Of a stretch of DNA of 39,725 bases, positions 23,334 through 33,250 are shown piece after piece. Both the position numbers and the translations under genes were made by a program. Under the pieces are notes generated by a model, which was not told where the DNA came from, made no database searches, and saw nothing but the letters and a program-made list of their open reading frames with translations. Source of the DNA: Lachnospiraceae bacterium (GTDB taxonomy: Bacteria > Bacillota > Clostridia > Lachnospirales > Lachnospiraceae); NCBI GenBank assembly GCA_017551665.1, contig JAFZLB010000012.1, positions 1-39,725 on the forward strand. Direction: 5' to 3'. The first letter of the stretch is position 1; the number at the start of each line of letters is the position of its first letter.

Positions 23334-24028
23334 TGGAAGAAGAACGGAATGCCCATTTGGAGCAGCAGGAAAAGGTCGAAAAAATCATTATGAGCCCGGT
23401 GGAACGTGCCGTGGCCAAGCTCAATCACGGGCTGATCGGCCCGCGTCTGCCGCAGTGGATGACGGCGATGCGCATGACAGGGCTGGGCGCGCTTGCCAGC
23501 ATTTTTTCCATTGTCTGCACGGTGCTGCTGCGCTTCTCTTATTGGTGGCTGGTCGGCACGGTGCTGGGTCTCATCACGCATCACATTGCGGATGATCTGG
23601 ACGGGTATCTGGCCAGAGAGCGCAAGCAGGGTTCGGATGCCGGTGCCTTTTTTGACCTGATGACGGATGTGGTTTTTTCCACCTTCCTAATTCTCGCCTT
23701 CGGCACGACGCCCTATCTGCACATGGAAGTCTGCGCCTTTATGGCACCGATCTACGGCGTCATCAACGTGGCACTGATGATGAGCGTCATTTACCTGAAG
23801 CAGTTTCCGCTGCCGCTGCTCGGTCCCATCGAGGCACATCTGGCCTATATTACGCTCTGCATCGTCATCCCGATCTTCGGGGAACGGACGTTCTTCACGC
23901 TCCTCGGCGTGCCCTTCACGGCGGGGGATATCCTGATGGGACTCGGCGGTATGGCCATGCATATCGTCACGATTTATACGCTCTTTGACCTCTTCTACAA
24001 GATGAAGAAAAACGGGGAGAAGGTCTGA
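23333..24028 (+). CDS. CDP-alcohol phosphatidyltransferase
   Basis: 231 residues, integral membrane. The family motif D-G-x2-A-R-x8-G-x3-D-x3-D is complete (DGYLARERKQGSDAGAFFDLMTD region, about residues 88-110). Hydrophobic stretches such as FSIVCTVLLRFSYWWLVGTVL, FSTFLILAFGT and INVALMMSVIYL suggest five or six membrane helices. Such enzymes join a CDP-activated lipid to an alcohol such as glycerol-3-phosphate (PgsA), serine or inositol-phosphate; which one cannot be decided here. TAATG overlap with the acyltransferase supports the 23333 start over the longer frame from 23246. The stop codon lies inside a terminator-like hairpin. Confidence 0.85.
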   Translation: MEEERNAHLEQQEKVEKIIMSPVERAVAKLNHGLIGPRLPQWMTAMRMTGLGALASIFSIVCTVLLRFSYWWLVGTVLGLITHHIADDLDGYLARERKQGSDAGAFFDLMTDVVFSTFLILAFGTTPYLHMEVCAFMAPIYGVINVALMMSVIYLKQFPLPLLGPIEAHLAYITLCIVIPIFGERTFFTLLGVPFTAGDILMGLGGMAMHIVTIYTLFDLFYKMKKNGEKV

Positions 24029-24067
24029 CAAACGGACATGCTTGCATGTCACGTTGTCAGACTTTAT
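24023..24067 (+). terminator. Terminator-like hairpin after the phospholipid genes
   Basis: GTCTGACAA pairs with TTGTCAGAC and, inside, GACATGC-TT-GCATGTC forms a second perfect stem, giving one long structured arm followed by TTTATT. The stop codon of the preceding gene (24026-24028) lies in the left arm. Confidence 0.55.
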
Positions 24068-24137
24068 TCCCCGTAACAGACATGAGGAAAAAAGCAGCAC
24101 GAAGCAAAGCGAGTGATGTGATTTCCGAATGGCTGTA

Positions 24138-24179
24138 GGATTGCGGGAGCTGCAAAGCAGCGGAGCAATCCGTGTTTTT
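24138..24179 (+). terminator. Second hairpin with T-run upstream of guaB
   Basis: GGATTGC/GCAATCC and GCTGC-AAA-GCAGC form a nested stem with a small GGGA/GGA internal loop, followed by GTGTTTTT. It lies upstream of the guaB promoter (24194), so it is more likely a terminator or part of an intergenic repeat than a guaB leader element. Confidence 0.45.
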
Positions 24180-24193
24180 CTTCATCGATGTAA

Positions 24194-25727
<1,534 letters not shown>

Positions 25728-25736
25728 GGGAAGCAG

Positions 25737-28445
25737 ATGGATAGTATCCCCTTGTCCGGAGAAAAGTTCACACAGGAATTGCAGGAAACACTGCAGGAAT
25801 GGCAGAACCGTTTCTGTAAGCTGACGGGTGTCTATGCCTTCTGCATGGATGACAGGGGCAACCGTGTCACGGAGGCTTCCTGCTCCGAAACGGACAGCGA
25901 GCTGCTCCGGGATGTATGGACGGCGCGTCATGTCCTGCGCCTGTACACGCGTGTCACGGAATCGCCGATTGAGGACCAGGCGGTGGAGGACACGGATTAT
26001 CCGAACGCGCGCATTGCGGCCTGTGCCATCAAGGACGACGCGGGCAGACCCTTCCTTGTCTGGATTGTCTGCGCGGTGATCGTCAACCGTGACACCGGCA
26101 ACCGCAATTATCCGCAGCCGATGCTGACGGGCACGTCCCAGAGCGTCACGGAATCGAGGATGTTTGATTCGCTGGAACTCCTGCGCAGCTCCATGCAGAC
26201 GCTGTATTCCGTGTCCCTTTCGAGGGACAAGGCATTGGCCGAAAGCGCGAAGAGCTCGGATTCCGCACGCCGCATGACAGGCGCACTCTCCCGGGCGGAG
26301 GCGGTGACGCGCATCGTTTCCCTGCTGGATGCCGACGGTCCCATCGAAGACATCATGTCCCGGGAACTCGGCTATGTCTGTGAGTATCTGGACATTTCCC
26401 ACGCCTTTATGGCGCAGATTCATAAGGGCAACGAACTGATCGATATCGCGACGCAGTGGTGCGCGGAGCGGGAAATGCCGCTGTTCCGCCGTGTGAAGAA
26501 TATTGAACCATACTGGTTTTTGCGGGGCGACACCGCGCAGGTGATCGCGACGGATTCCGCCATGTCGGCGGAAGAACGCGCCCAGATTGATGAGATGCAG
26601 ATCAAGGCACTGGCCGTCATGCCGATTATGATGGATAACGAGCCTGCCTTCTATGCCTGCTTTGCGGAGACGCGCACGGAACGCACGTACAGCATTGACG
26701 ATCTCAAGTTTTTGTCGGACGCGACGCGCATCATGCAGTCCGTCATCACGAAACGTACACAGCACAATTCCCTTGTCGGTTCCTACGCCGCGCTGGAATC
26801 CATGCTGGATAACATCGGCTCCGCCATTTACGTCCGCGACGTAAAGACAAACGGTCTGCTCTTCGCGAACCGCCTGCTGCGCACGAATTTTTCCAGGGAA
26901 CTGCGGGACGGCAGGCTGAAGGAACTCTTTGAGTCCAACGTGCCGGAGGATTCCGACAGCGGCAACCACGAGATTTACCATGAGGACCGTGACCGCTGGT
27001 ATGATCTGTATTACACGCACATCAGCTGGGTGGACTTCCGGCCGGTTTCGCTCATCGCGATCTATGACATCACGGAGAAAAAGGTTTACCAGAAACGCAT
27101 CGAGCAGCAGGCCTATACGGATTTCCTCACGGGCCTTTACAACCGCATGTGCTTTGAGCGTGATCTCGCGAAGCAGCTGGAGGACGCGAAGCGCATGGGC
27201 ACGAAGGGCGCGCTGATGTACATTGACCTCGATGACTTCAAGCACATCAACGACGGCCTGGGACATCAATACGGTGACATTCTCTTAAAGACGATTTCCA
27301 AAGCCATGAGCGCGGTGGACGGTCTGGAGGGCAGCTGCTACCGCATGGGCGGTGACGAGTTTGTCGCCATCGTCAAGAGCGACCAGTATCACCGTCTGGA
27401 GCTGATCCTGGAAGACATACAGGAAATTTTCGCGAAGCCCTGGTATCTCAAGGACGCGGATTATTACTGCACCATGAGCATGGGCACCGTGGAGTTCCCG
27501 ACGGAGGGCAGCACGGTCAGCGAACTGATACAGAAAGCGGACATCGCGATGTACGAGGCCAAGAAATCCGGCAAGAACCGCATCGCGCGGTATTCCGCGG
27601 ATTTCGATGCCGCTTCCGGCAGGCGTCTTGACATGGAGAAAAACATGCGCGACGCGACGGTGGCGGGCTATGAGGAATTTGAAATTTACTTCCAGCCCAT
27701 CGTCGATACGGAGGAAGGCTGCGTCGCGAAGGGCGCGGAGGCGTTGGTGCGCTGGAATTCCAAGCTGGGCTTTATCTCGCCTGCGGAATTCATCCCGCTC
27801 GCGGAATACCTGGGGCTCATCGGTCCCATCGGCAACCATGTGCTGGCGCAGGCCTGCAAGTTCTGTAAATTCTGGAACGATACCGCAAAGCCGGACTTCA
27901 CGATCAACGTCAACCTTTCCGTCGTGCAGCTGTTGCAGCCGGATATCGTGGATGTGGTGAAGGAAGCGCTCACGGACAGCGGTCTGAAGCCCGAGCACCT
28001 GACGCTGGAGGTCACGGAGTCCCTCGCCATCAATGATCTGGACCGCATGAAGGTCATTCTGATGAACATCAAACGCCTCGGCGTACGCCTGGCGCTGGAT
28101 GATTTCGGCACGGGCTATTCCTCGCTCGGCAATATCCGTGCCCTGCCCTTTGATATCATCAAGGTGGACCAGAACTTCGTGAAGGAGCTGGCGGAGGACA
28201 GCTTCTCCCAGGCCTTCATCCGCATGATCGCGGAGCTGGCGGAGGCCATCGGCGCGGACATCTGCGTCGAGGGAATTGAGACACAGGCACAGGTCAATGT
28301 GCTGGAGGATATGAAGGTCAAGCACATCCAGGGCTATTATTTCGGCAAGCCCGTGGCGCGTGAGATTTTTGAAGAGACCTTTATCTTCGGTGACGGCGAA
28401 GAGGAAGGCGAAGGGGAAGAGATTTTAGAGGACATTTCGTTATAA
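25737..28445 (+). CDS. GGDEF/EAL cyclic-di-GMP protein with GAF- and PAS-like sensors
   Basis: 902 residues, no obvious membrane helices, so probably a cytoplasmic sensor. Residues 1-115 are an unassigned sensory-looking domain (RFCKLTGVYAFCMDDRG). About 195-340 resembles GAF, and about 345-455 PAS (MLDNIGSAIYVRDVKTNG). GGDEF spans about 457-625 with intact YRMGGDEF near 538, but the RxxD inhibitory site is absent (GLEG at that place). EAL spans about 640-890 with GAEALVRW, NVNLS, LEVTES, LALDDFGTGYSS, IIKVDQ and VEGIETQ, all expected metal and catalytic residues. Both synthesis and breakdown of c-di-GMP are possible; phosphodiesterase activity looks especially well supported. A Glu/Gly-rich acidic tail ends it. 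It follows guaB by nine bases with GGGAAG as ribosome site. Confidence 0.93.
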   Translation: MDSIPLSGEKFTQELQETLQEWQNRFCKLTGVYAFCMDDRGNRVTEASCSETDSELLRDVWTARHVLRLYTRVTESPIEDQAVEDTDYPNARIAACAIKDDAGRPFLVWIVCAVIVNRDTGNRNYPQPMLTGTSQSVTESRMFDSLELLRSSMQTLYSVSLSRDKALAESAKSSDSARRMTGALSRAEAVTRIVSLLDADGPIEDIMSRELGYVCEYLDISHAFMAQIHKGNELIDIATQWCAEREMPLFRRVKNIEPYWFLRGDTAQVIATDSAMSAEERAQIDEMQIKALAVMPIMMDNEPAFYACFAETRTERTYSIDDLKFLSDATRIMQSVITKRTQHNSLVGSYAALESMLDNIGSAIYVRDVKTNGLLFANRLLRTNFSRELRDGRLKELFESNVPEDSDSGNHEIYHEDRDRWYDLYYTHISWVDFRPVSLIAIYDITEKKVYQKRIEQQAYTDFLTGLYNRMCFERDLAKQLEDAKRMGTKGALMYIDLDDFKHINDGLGHQYGDILLKTISKAMSAVDGLEGSCYRMGGDEFVAIVKSDQYHRLELILEDIQEIFAKPWYLKDADYYCTMSMGTVEFPTEGSTVSELIQKADIAMYEAKKSGKNRIARYSADFDAASGRRLDMEKNMRDATVAGYEEFEIYFQPIVDTEEGCVAKGAEALVRWNSKLGFISPAEFIPLAEYLGLIGPIGNHVLAQACKFCKFWNDTAKPDFTINVNLSVVQLLQPDIVDVVKEALTDSGLKPEHLTLEVTESLAINDLDRMKVILMNIKRLGVRLALDDFGTGYSSLGNIRALPFDIIKVDQNFVKELAEDSFSQAFIRMIAELAEAIGADICVEGIETQAQVNVLEDMKVKHIQGYYFGKPVAREIFEETFIFGDGEEEGEGEEILEDISL

Positions 28446-28459
28446 AGCAAGAGGAAACC

Positions 28460-30163
28460 ATGGCAGAAGAAAACAAAGAAACCGTATCGAGACATTTTAT
28501 TGAGGTCGAGATTGACAAGGACTTGAAGGAAGGCGTCTATGATCATGTGCAGACGCGCTTTCCGCCGGAGCCGAACGGGCTGTTGCACATCGGCCACGCG
28601 AAAAGCATCCTGCTCAATTCCGGCATCGCGAAGGAATATGACGGACGCTTTCTGCTGCGCTTCGATGACACGAATCCTTCCAAGGAAAAGGAAGAGTTCA
28701 TGGAAGCCATCATCAAAGACGTGGACTGGCTGACGGAGGGCTACAAGGAAGAGATCCGTTATGCCTCCGACTGCTTTCAGGAAATGTACGACGCGGCCGT
28801 ACGTTTGATCAAACGCGGCAAGGCATTTATTTCCACGCTCTCCGCGGAGGAAATGCGCGAATACCGCGGGACGCTGACGGAACCGGGCAAGAATGATCCG
28901 GACCGGGAACGTCCGGCGGAAGAAAGCCTCCGGATGTTTGAGGAAATGAAGAGCGGCAGCGTGCCGGACGGGGCGATGACGCTGCGCGCGAAGATCGATA
29001 TGTCCTCGCCCAATATCAACATGCGGGATCCCGTCATTTACCGTGTGGCGCACATCGCGCATCCGCGCACGGGAGAGCAGTGGTGCATTTATCCGATGTA
29101 TGACTTCGCGCATCCGATTGAGGATGCCGTCGAGGGCACGACGCACAGCCTCTGCACGATGGAGTTTGAAGATCACAGACCGCTGTACGACTGGGTCATC
29201 CGCGAGGCCGCGCCGGACGCGGCAGCAGGAGAAAGGCCCTGGGCCTCCGTGCCGCGGCAGATCGAGTTCGCGAAAATGTATCTGACGAATGTCGTGACCG
29301 GCAAGCGTTATATCAAAAAGTTAGTGGAAGACAAGTTGGTGGACGGCTGGGACGATCCGCGCTTGGTCACGATCGCCGCGCTGAGGCGACGCGGCTACAC
29401 GCCGGCGGCGCTGCGCAATTTCATCACGCTCTCCGGCATATCCAAGGCGCAGTCCAGCAGCGACATGGCCATGCTGGAATACTGTCTGCGCGAGGATTTG
29501 AAGCTGACGACGGACCGCGTGATGGCGGTGCTGGATCCGGTGAAGCTGGTGATTGACAATTATCCGGCGGGGCAGACGGAGATGCTCACGGTGGAGAATA
29601 ATAAAGAGGCGCCGGAACGCGGCACGCGTGAGGTGTCCTTCTCCGGAGAGTTGTACATTGAGCGCGAGGACTTCATGGAAGAGCCGCCGAAAAAATATTT
29701 CCGTCTCTTCCCGGGCAATGAGGTGCGCCTGATGAACGCGTATATTGTCACCTGCACTTCCTGCGAAAAGGACGCGGAGGGCAATGTGACCGTGGTACAC
29801 TGCAGCTATGATCCGGACACAAAGAGCGGCATGCCCGGCGCGGACAAAAAGGTCAAGGGCACGATCCACTGGGTGGACGCCGCGACTGCCGTCACGGCAC
29901 CGGTGCGCGTCTACGAAAGCCTGATTGATGAAGAAAAGGGCGTGTATAATGAAGAGGACGGAAGCGTCAACCTCAATCCGGATTCCGTGAAGCTTTGCGA
30001 AAACGCGAAGTTAGAAGCGGCACTCGGACAGGCCAAAGGCGGCGACAGCTTCCAGTTTGTACGCAGCGGATATTTTCACGCGGACGTGAAGGATTCCAAG
30101 GAAGGCGCGCCGGTGTTTCACCGCATCGTCTCCATGAAGAGTTCCTTCCGCCTGCCGGCATAA
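28460..30163 (+). CDS. glnS: Glutaminyl-tRNA synthetase
   Basis: 567 residues, class I. Charges tRNA-Gln with glutamine. TRFPPEPNGLLHIGHAKS holds the HIGH motif at residues 43-46; FDDTNPSKE, DGWDDPRLVTIAALRRRGY and the C-terminal anticodon-binding barrels (VSFSGELYIEREDF, IHWVDAATAV) identify GlnRS rather than GluRS. The KMSKS equivalent appears as VTGKR, weaker than the consensus. Start ATG at 28460 follows AGAGGAAACC, 14 bases after the GGDEF/EAL stop. Having GlnRS implies direct Gln-tRNA formation rather than sole reliance on the amidotransferase route. Confidence 0.96.
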   Translation: MAEENKETVSRHFIEVEIDKDLKEGVYDHVQTRFPPEPNGLLHIGHAKSILLNSGIAKEYDGRFLLRFDDTNPSKEKEEFMEAIIKDVDWLTEGYKEEIRYASDCFQEMYDAAVRLIKRGKAFISTLSAEEMREYRGTLTEPGKNDPDRERPAEESLRMFEEMKSGSVPDGAMTLRAKIDMSSPNINMRDPVIYRVAHIAHPRTGEQWCIYPMYDFAHPIEDAVEGTTHSLCTMEFEDHRPLYDWVIREAAPDAAAGERPWASVPRQIEFAKMYLTNVVTGKRYIKKLVEDKLVDGWDDPRLVTIAALRRRGYTPAALRNFITLSGISKAQSSSDMAMLEYCLREDLKLTTDRVMAVLDPVKLVIDNYPAGQTEMLTVENNKEAPERGTREVSFSGELYIEREDFMEEPPKKYFRLFPGNEVRLMNAYIVTCTSCEKDAEGNVTVVHCSYDPDTKSGMPGADKKVKGTIHWVDAATAVTAPVRVYESLIDEEKGVYNEEDGSVNLNPDSVKLCENAKLEAALGQAKGGDSFQFVRSGYFHADVKDSKEGAPVFHRIVSMKSSFRLPA

Positions 30164-30198
30164 AGGGCAAACGACAGGGACAAGAGAGGGGTTAAGCA

Positions 30199-31065
30199 AT
30201 GGCAATCTTTGACGGACTGGAAAAACTGGGACTGGACGGATTCGGACAGGAGGAACTGTTCGACGGCGAAAAGAAGGGGGCACAGCCGGCGGCTGCTGCG
30301 GCGAAGGTTGCCGCAGGAAAACCCGCGAAACTGAGCTATACGGAGGAGAAGGATTTTCTTTTTGATAAAAAATACAAGTGTCCGATCTGCAGCACTGATT
30401 TTACCTGCAAGACGGTGCGCACGGGCAAGGTGCATCCGGTGAAATATGATTACGATCTCCGGACGGTGTTCGATACGGTGGACAAGCTGAAATACCAGGT
30501 CATTACCTGCCCCTTCTGCGGTTATTCCGTGCATGAGATTTATCAGGGCAAGCAGACGGACAAGCAGCTGAAAATGGTGAAGGAGGCCATCAGTGCCAAA
30601 CTGAAACCCCTGCACTTTGACGGGGATATTTACACGTACGACGAGGCAAAACTGAGATACCAGCTGGCCATTGCCAATGCCGTCGCCAGACAGGCGAGAG
30701 CCAGTGAGAAGGCATACCTTTGCCTGAAAGCCGCCTGGGTCATTCGCGGGGAAACGGAATACATGAAAGCGTCGGGAGATACGCCGGCGGATAAAATCGA
30801 AGAAAACGAGGCGGCGGAGAAGGGGTTGCTGAAGCAGGCGCTGGAGGGCTTTATCCAGGCCCGCCAGAACGAAAACTACCCGATTGCGGAAATGGATGAA
30901 AAGACGGTGGATTATCTGCTGGCGGCGCTCTATTACAGTCAGGATATGCTCCAGGACTGCTCCCGTTTCTTAGGCTCCATCCTCGTCAATCCGAACATTC
31001 AGCCCAATCTGCGCCACAAGGCGCAGGATTTAAAGGAACTGCTGGACGCAAAAAAACAGGCGTAA
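30199..31065 (+). CDS. DUF2225-family protein
   Basis: 288 residues. FDKKYKCPICSTDFTCKTVRT and VITCPFCGYSVHEIYQGK provide two CxxC pairs, probably one zinc site, as in the DUF2225 family of Firmicutes. The rest is helical with TPR-like character (AYLCLKAAWVIRGE...LEGFIQARQNENYPIAEMDE). An Ala/Lys-rich linker occupies about residues 25-45. Function unknown. It has a good ribosome site (AGAGAGGGG) and follows glnS by 35 bases. Its stop codon lies within the stem of a terminator that serves the convergent gene on the other strand. Confidence 0.85.
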   Translation: MAIFDGLEKLGLDGFGQEELFDGEKKGAQPAAAAAKVAAGKPAKLSYTEEKDFLFDKKYKCPICSTDFTCKTVRTGKVHPVKYDYDLRTVFDTVDKLKYQVITCPFCGYSVHEIYQGKQTDKQLKMVKEAISAKLKPLHFDGDIYTYDEAKLRYQLAIANAVARQARASEKAYLCLKAAWVIRGETEYMKASGDTPADKIEENEAAEKGLLKQALEGFIQARQNENYPIAEMDEKTVDYLLAALYYSQDMLQDCSRFLGSILVNPNIQPNLRHKAQDLKELLDAKKQA

Positions 31066-31083
31066 GGAAACTCCTTACGCCTG
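31050..31083 (-). terminator. Rho-independent terminator of the acidic-protein gene
   Basis: CAGGCGTAAGGA and TCCTTACGCCTG form a perfect 12-bp stem with a 3-base loop. On the - strand it is followed by seven T, a textbook intrinsic terminator for the gene ending at 31108. On the + strand the left arm encodes the last codons and stop of the DUF2225 gene and no T-run follows. Confidence 0.8.
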
Positions 31084-31107
31084 CCCGGGATCCGTTCTTT
31101 CGGAAGA

Positions 31108-31539
31108 TCAGTCTTTTGTGTCATCGAAGAAATTTTCTGTCTCGATGTCATCCGCCTGATACACATGATTGGCGGCGTCTTCCGTTTCCTTTGCGATGCG
31201 TGCGCTCTCGGCTGCCATTTTCCTTGCGGCATCCGCCAGGGAGGAAGATGAGTCCTCTTCTTCCTTTTCCGCCGCCGGCTCTGCTTCCGGTTCCGGTTCT
31301 TCTTCCTCCTCTTCCCCGGCACCGTCCTCTTCGCCGTTCAGGTTGACATAATCATGAGAGGAAGACCCGGCGGAAGCGCTGTCCTCCGTGTCCGCGTCAT
31401 CGAAGTCATCGAAATCATCGAAGTCATCGAAGTCATCCGCCAGCTGCTTGTCCTTCTTGTTCATGTAAAAGTAAGCGCCGGCAGCGGCAGCACCTGCTAC
31501 CGTGCAGAGTGTCATGAGTTTTCTGAATCCTTTTGCCAT
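31108..31539 (-). CDS. Small membrane-anchored acidic repeat protein
   Basis: 143 residues. A short basic N-terminus and one hydrophobic helix (about 9-26, TLCTVAGAAAAGAYFYM) suggest a single membrane anchor or uncleaved signal. Then comes a run of DDF repeats (about 35-48), an extremely Glu-rich central region and a C-terminal helical stretch (SLADAARKMAAESARIAKE). No family is recognised; composition resembles low-complexity, YtxH-like envelope proteins. AAGGAAGG seven bases before the ATG and a perfect terminator support a real gene. It is the only - strand gene between 13 kb and the window end. Confidence 0.7.
   Translation of the reverse strand: MAKGFRKLMTLCTVAGAAAAGAYFYMNKKDKQLADDFDDFDDFDDFDDADTEDSASAGSSSHDYVNLNGEEDGAGEEEEEEPEPEAEPAAEKEEEDSSSSLADAARKMAAESARIAKETEDAANHVYQADDIETENFFDDTKD
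31397..31432. repeat. 9-bp tandem repeat, four units
   Basis: TCATCGAAG repeated four times (one unit TCATCGAAA) plus a partial fifth, within the acidic protein gene, encoding the Asp-Asp-Phe repeats. Gain or loss of units keeps the frame, so length variation between strains is likely. Confidence 0.85.
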
Positions 31540-31624
31540 TCTTATTCCCTTCCTTTCGCCGCGATAGAATTACTCGGAACGTCTCTATTTTAATACATCT
31601 TTGCTCCGAATGGAAGAAAAAAAT

Positions 31625-31681
31625 GAAAAAGCGTGGAAAAATCCGAAAAAGCGTGGTAAGATGGAGTAGACCATCATGGTC
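31625..31681 (+). promoter_or_regulatory. Putative tetR control region
   Basis: GAAAAAGCGTGG occurs twice (31625-31636, 31645-31656), exactly 20 bases apart, two helical turns. A weak promoter (TGGAAA, 17 bases, TAAGAT at 31657-31662) overlaps it, and GACCAT-C-ATGGTC (31669-31681) is a perfect inverted repeat just downstream. Either could be an operator for the adjacent TetR protein. Confidence 0.4.
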
Positions 31682-31711
31682 AACACTTGGGGGAGGAGTT
31701 TTTCAGCTATT

Positions 31712-32314
31712 ATGAATGAAAAGTTTTTTGATCTGCGGAAGGAAAAGCAGGACCGCATCATGGGGGCTGCGATGGAGGTCTTTGCGAAAAGCGGCTATGC
31801 CCATGCCTCAACGGACGAGATGGTAAAGCTCGCGCACATCAGCAAGGGTCTGCTCTTTCACTACTTCACATCGAAGCTCGGTCTCTACGGCTTTCTGTAT
31901 GATTATTCCCTGCGTTTTATTTCGCTGGAGTTTCAGCGGAATGTAACGGAAAAGGAAACGGACTTTTTCCGGCTGCAGATCCAGATGCTTGCGGCCTGGA
32001 ACGACGCGATGCGTCAGTACCCTTACATCCGCATGTTCCTGATGCGCGCGGAAGAGGAGACGGATCCGGAAGCGCTTTCGGTGATCAGGGAAAAGCGCGG
32101 AGAATTCACGGAGCTGACGCAGCAGATCGCGGAACGCTATGACCGTACGCCCTTTAAGGACGACGCACCGGTGGAACTGGTTTCCAACATCGTGTGGTAT
32201 GTGCTGACGGGCTTTCTTGCGGAGATCGACAAGACAAGGGAAGACTGGCTGGCGCGCTATGAAGAGGGTTCGCTGGCCTACCTGGAGACGCTCAAACGTG
32301 TGAGTTATAAGTGA
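31712..32314 (+). CDS. TetR-family transcriptional regulator
   Basis: 200 residues. The N-terminal helix-turn-helix (RIMGAAMEVFAKSGYAHASTDEMVKLAHISKGLLFHYFTSK) is typical TetR, with the characteristic F-x-HYF before the first ligand-domain helix. The C-terminal ligand domain is not assignable. The ATG at 31712 begins at the conserved region; AGGAG lies 13 bases upstream, rather distant. An in-frame ATG at 31676 lacks a ribosome site and overlaps the palindrome. It probably represses its own promoter and perhaps the kinase gene 14 bases downstream. Confidence 0.85.
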   Translation: MNEKFFDLRKEKQDRIMGAAMEVFAKSGYAHASTDEMVKLAHISKGLLFHYFTSKLGLYGFLYDYSLRFISLEFQRNVTEKETDFFRLQIQMLAAWNDAMRQYPYIRMFLMRAEEETDPEALSVIREKRGEFTELTQQIAERYDRTPFKDDAPVELVSNIVWYVLTGFLAEIDKTREDWLARYEEGSLAYLETLKRVSYK

Positions 32315-32328
32315 CAGGAGGAAAAAGG

Positions 32329-33249
32329 ATGAGTAAGTTTGTAGTGGCGGGCATTACGCAGATCGAAACCATTGTCAAAGTGGAGAAGATACCGGTGGAG
32401 TACCGGCTGACAACAGCCATGCCCAATTCCATCCACACCTCCGCCGGCGGCGACGCGTACAACGAATCGCTGGCGCTGACCTGGCTTGGCAATGACGTGA
32501 AGTTCTTTTCCATCGTCGGCAAAAACATCGATGACAAGCTGATCAATCCGCCGGACCGGAAGATCACGCTGAACACGGAGCACATGCTCCCGCTGCTCGA
32601 TGAAACGCCGATGGTGGTGATCCTCTACGATGAGGAACGCAGGCAGCAGATTTTCGAGGACATCAAAAACCTGCGTGAGGTCGCCTATGACATGGTTTTG
32701 GCGGACAAGGCGATCGCGGACTGTGACATGGTGGTGCTGGCGAACGCGAACTTCTGCCGTCCCTTCGCCGCGGCTGCACAGAAGGCGGGCAAAAAGATCG
32801 CGGTCAACATCCGTTCCTTCCGCAGGGACAAGGAACAGTTCAACACGGATTTCCTCTCCGCCGCGAACGTCCTGTATTTCAGCGATGACGCGCTGGAGGA
32901 AGATCCTTACGATTTCATCAAATCCATTGAGCAGACCTACGGCACGGACATTATTATTCTGGGGCAGGGTGCCGAGGGTCTCATCCTCTTTGACCGGGAA
33001 AAGGATATCATCGCGCATTACAACACGGTCAAGACCAACGAAGTCGTCAACACGGCGGGCGCCGGTAACGCGCTGATTTCCTGCTTCCTGCATTTTTATC
33101 TGGAGACGGGGGATTCCGTTGCCGCCGTCAAAAACGCGCTGCTGTTTGCGTCCTATAAGATCGGCTATATGGGAACGAGCAACGGCTTCATGACACCGGA
33201 GCAGGTGGCGCAGTGGCGCAATCTGATCTGGGGCATCAGGGGGGAATAA
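32329..33249 (+). CDS. PfkB-family carbohydrate kinase-like protein
   Basis: 306 residues, ribokinase fold. Segments such as FVVAGITQIETIVKVEKIP, SAGGDAYNESLALTWLGNDVKFFSIVGKN (the GG substrate motif) and VNTAGAGNALISCFLHFY mark the PfkB family. The usual anion-hole/catalytic motif is DTxGAGD; here it reads NTAGAGN, with Asn247 where the catalytic Asp is expected. Either this subfamily uses another base or has lost kinase activity. AGGAGGAAAAAGG before the 32329 ATG fixes the start. It sits between the TetR gene and malQ, suggesting carbohydrate metabolism. Substrate unknown. Confidence 0.82.
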   Translation: MSKFVVAGITQIETIVKVEKIPVEYRLTTAMPNSIHTSAGGDAYNESLALTWLGNDVKFFSIVGKNIDDKLINPPDRKITLNTEHMLPLLDETPMVVILYDEERRQQIFEDIKNLREVAYDMVLADKAIADCDMVVLANANFCRPFAAAAQKAGKKIAVNIRSFRRDKEQFNTDFLSAANVLYFSDDALEEDPYDFIKSIEQTYGTDIIILGQGAEGLILFDREKDIIAHYNTVKTNEVVNTAGAGNALISCFLHFYLETGDSVAAVKNALLFASYKIGYMGTSNGFMTPEQVAQWRNLIWGIRGE

Positions 33250-33250
33250 A

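Noticed and set aside
31397-31440. CRISPR-like array
   Set aside because: 9-bp units with no spacers; it is an in-frame coding tandem repeat.
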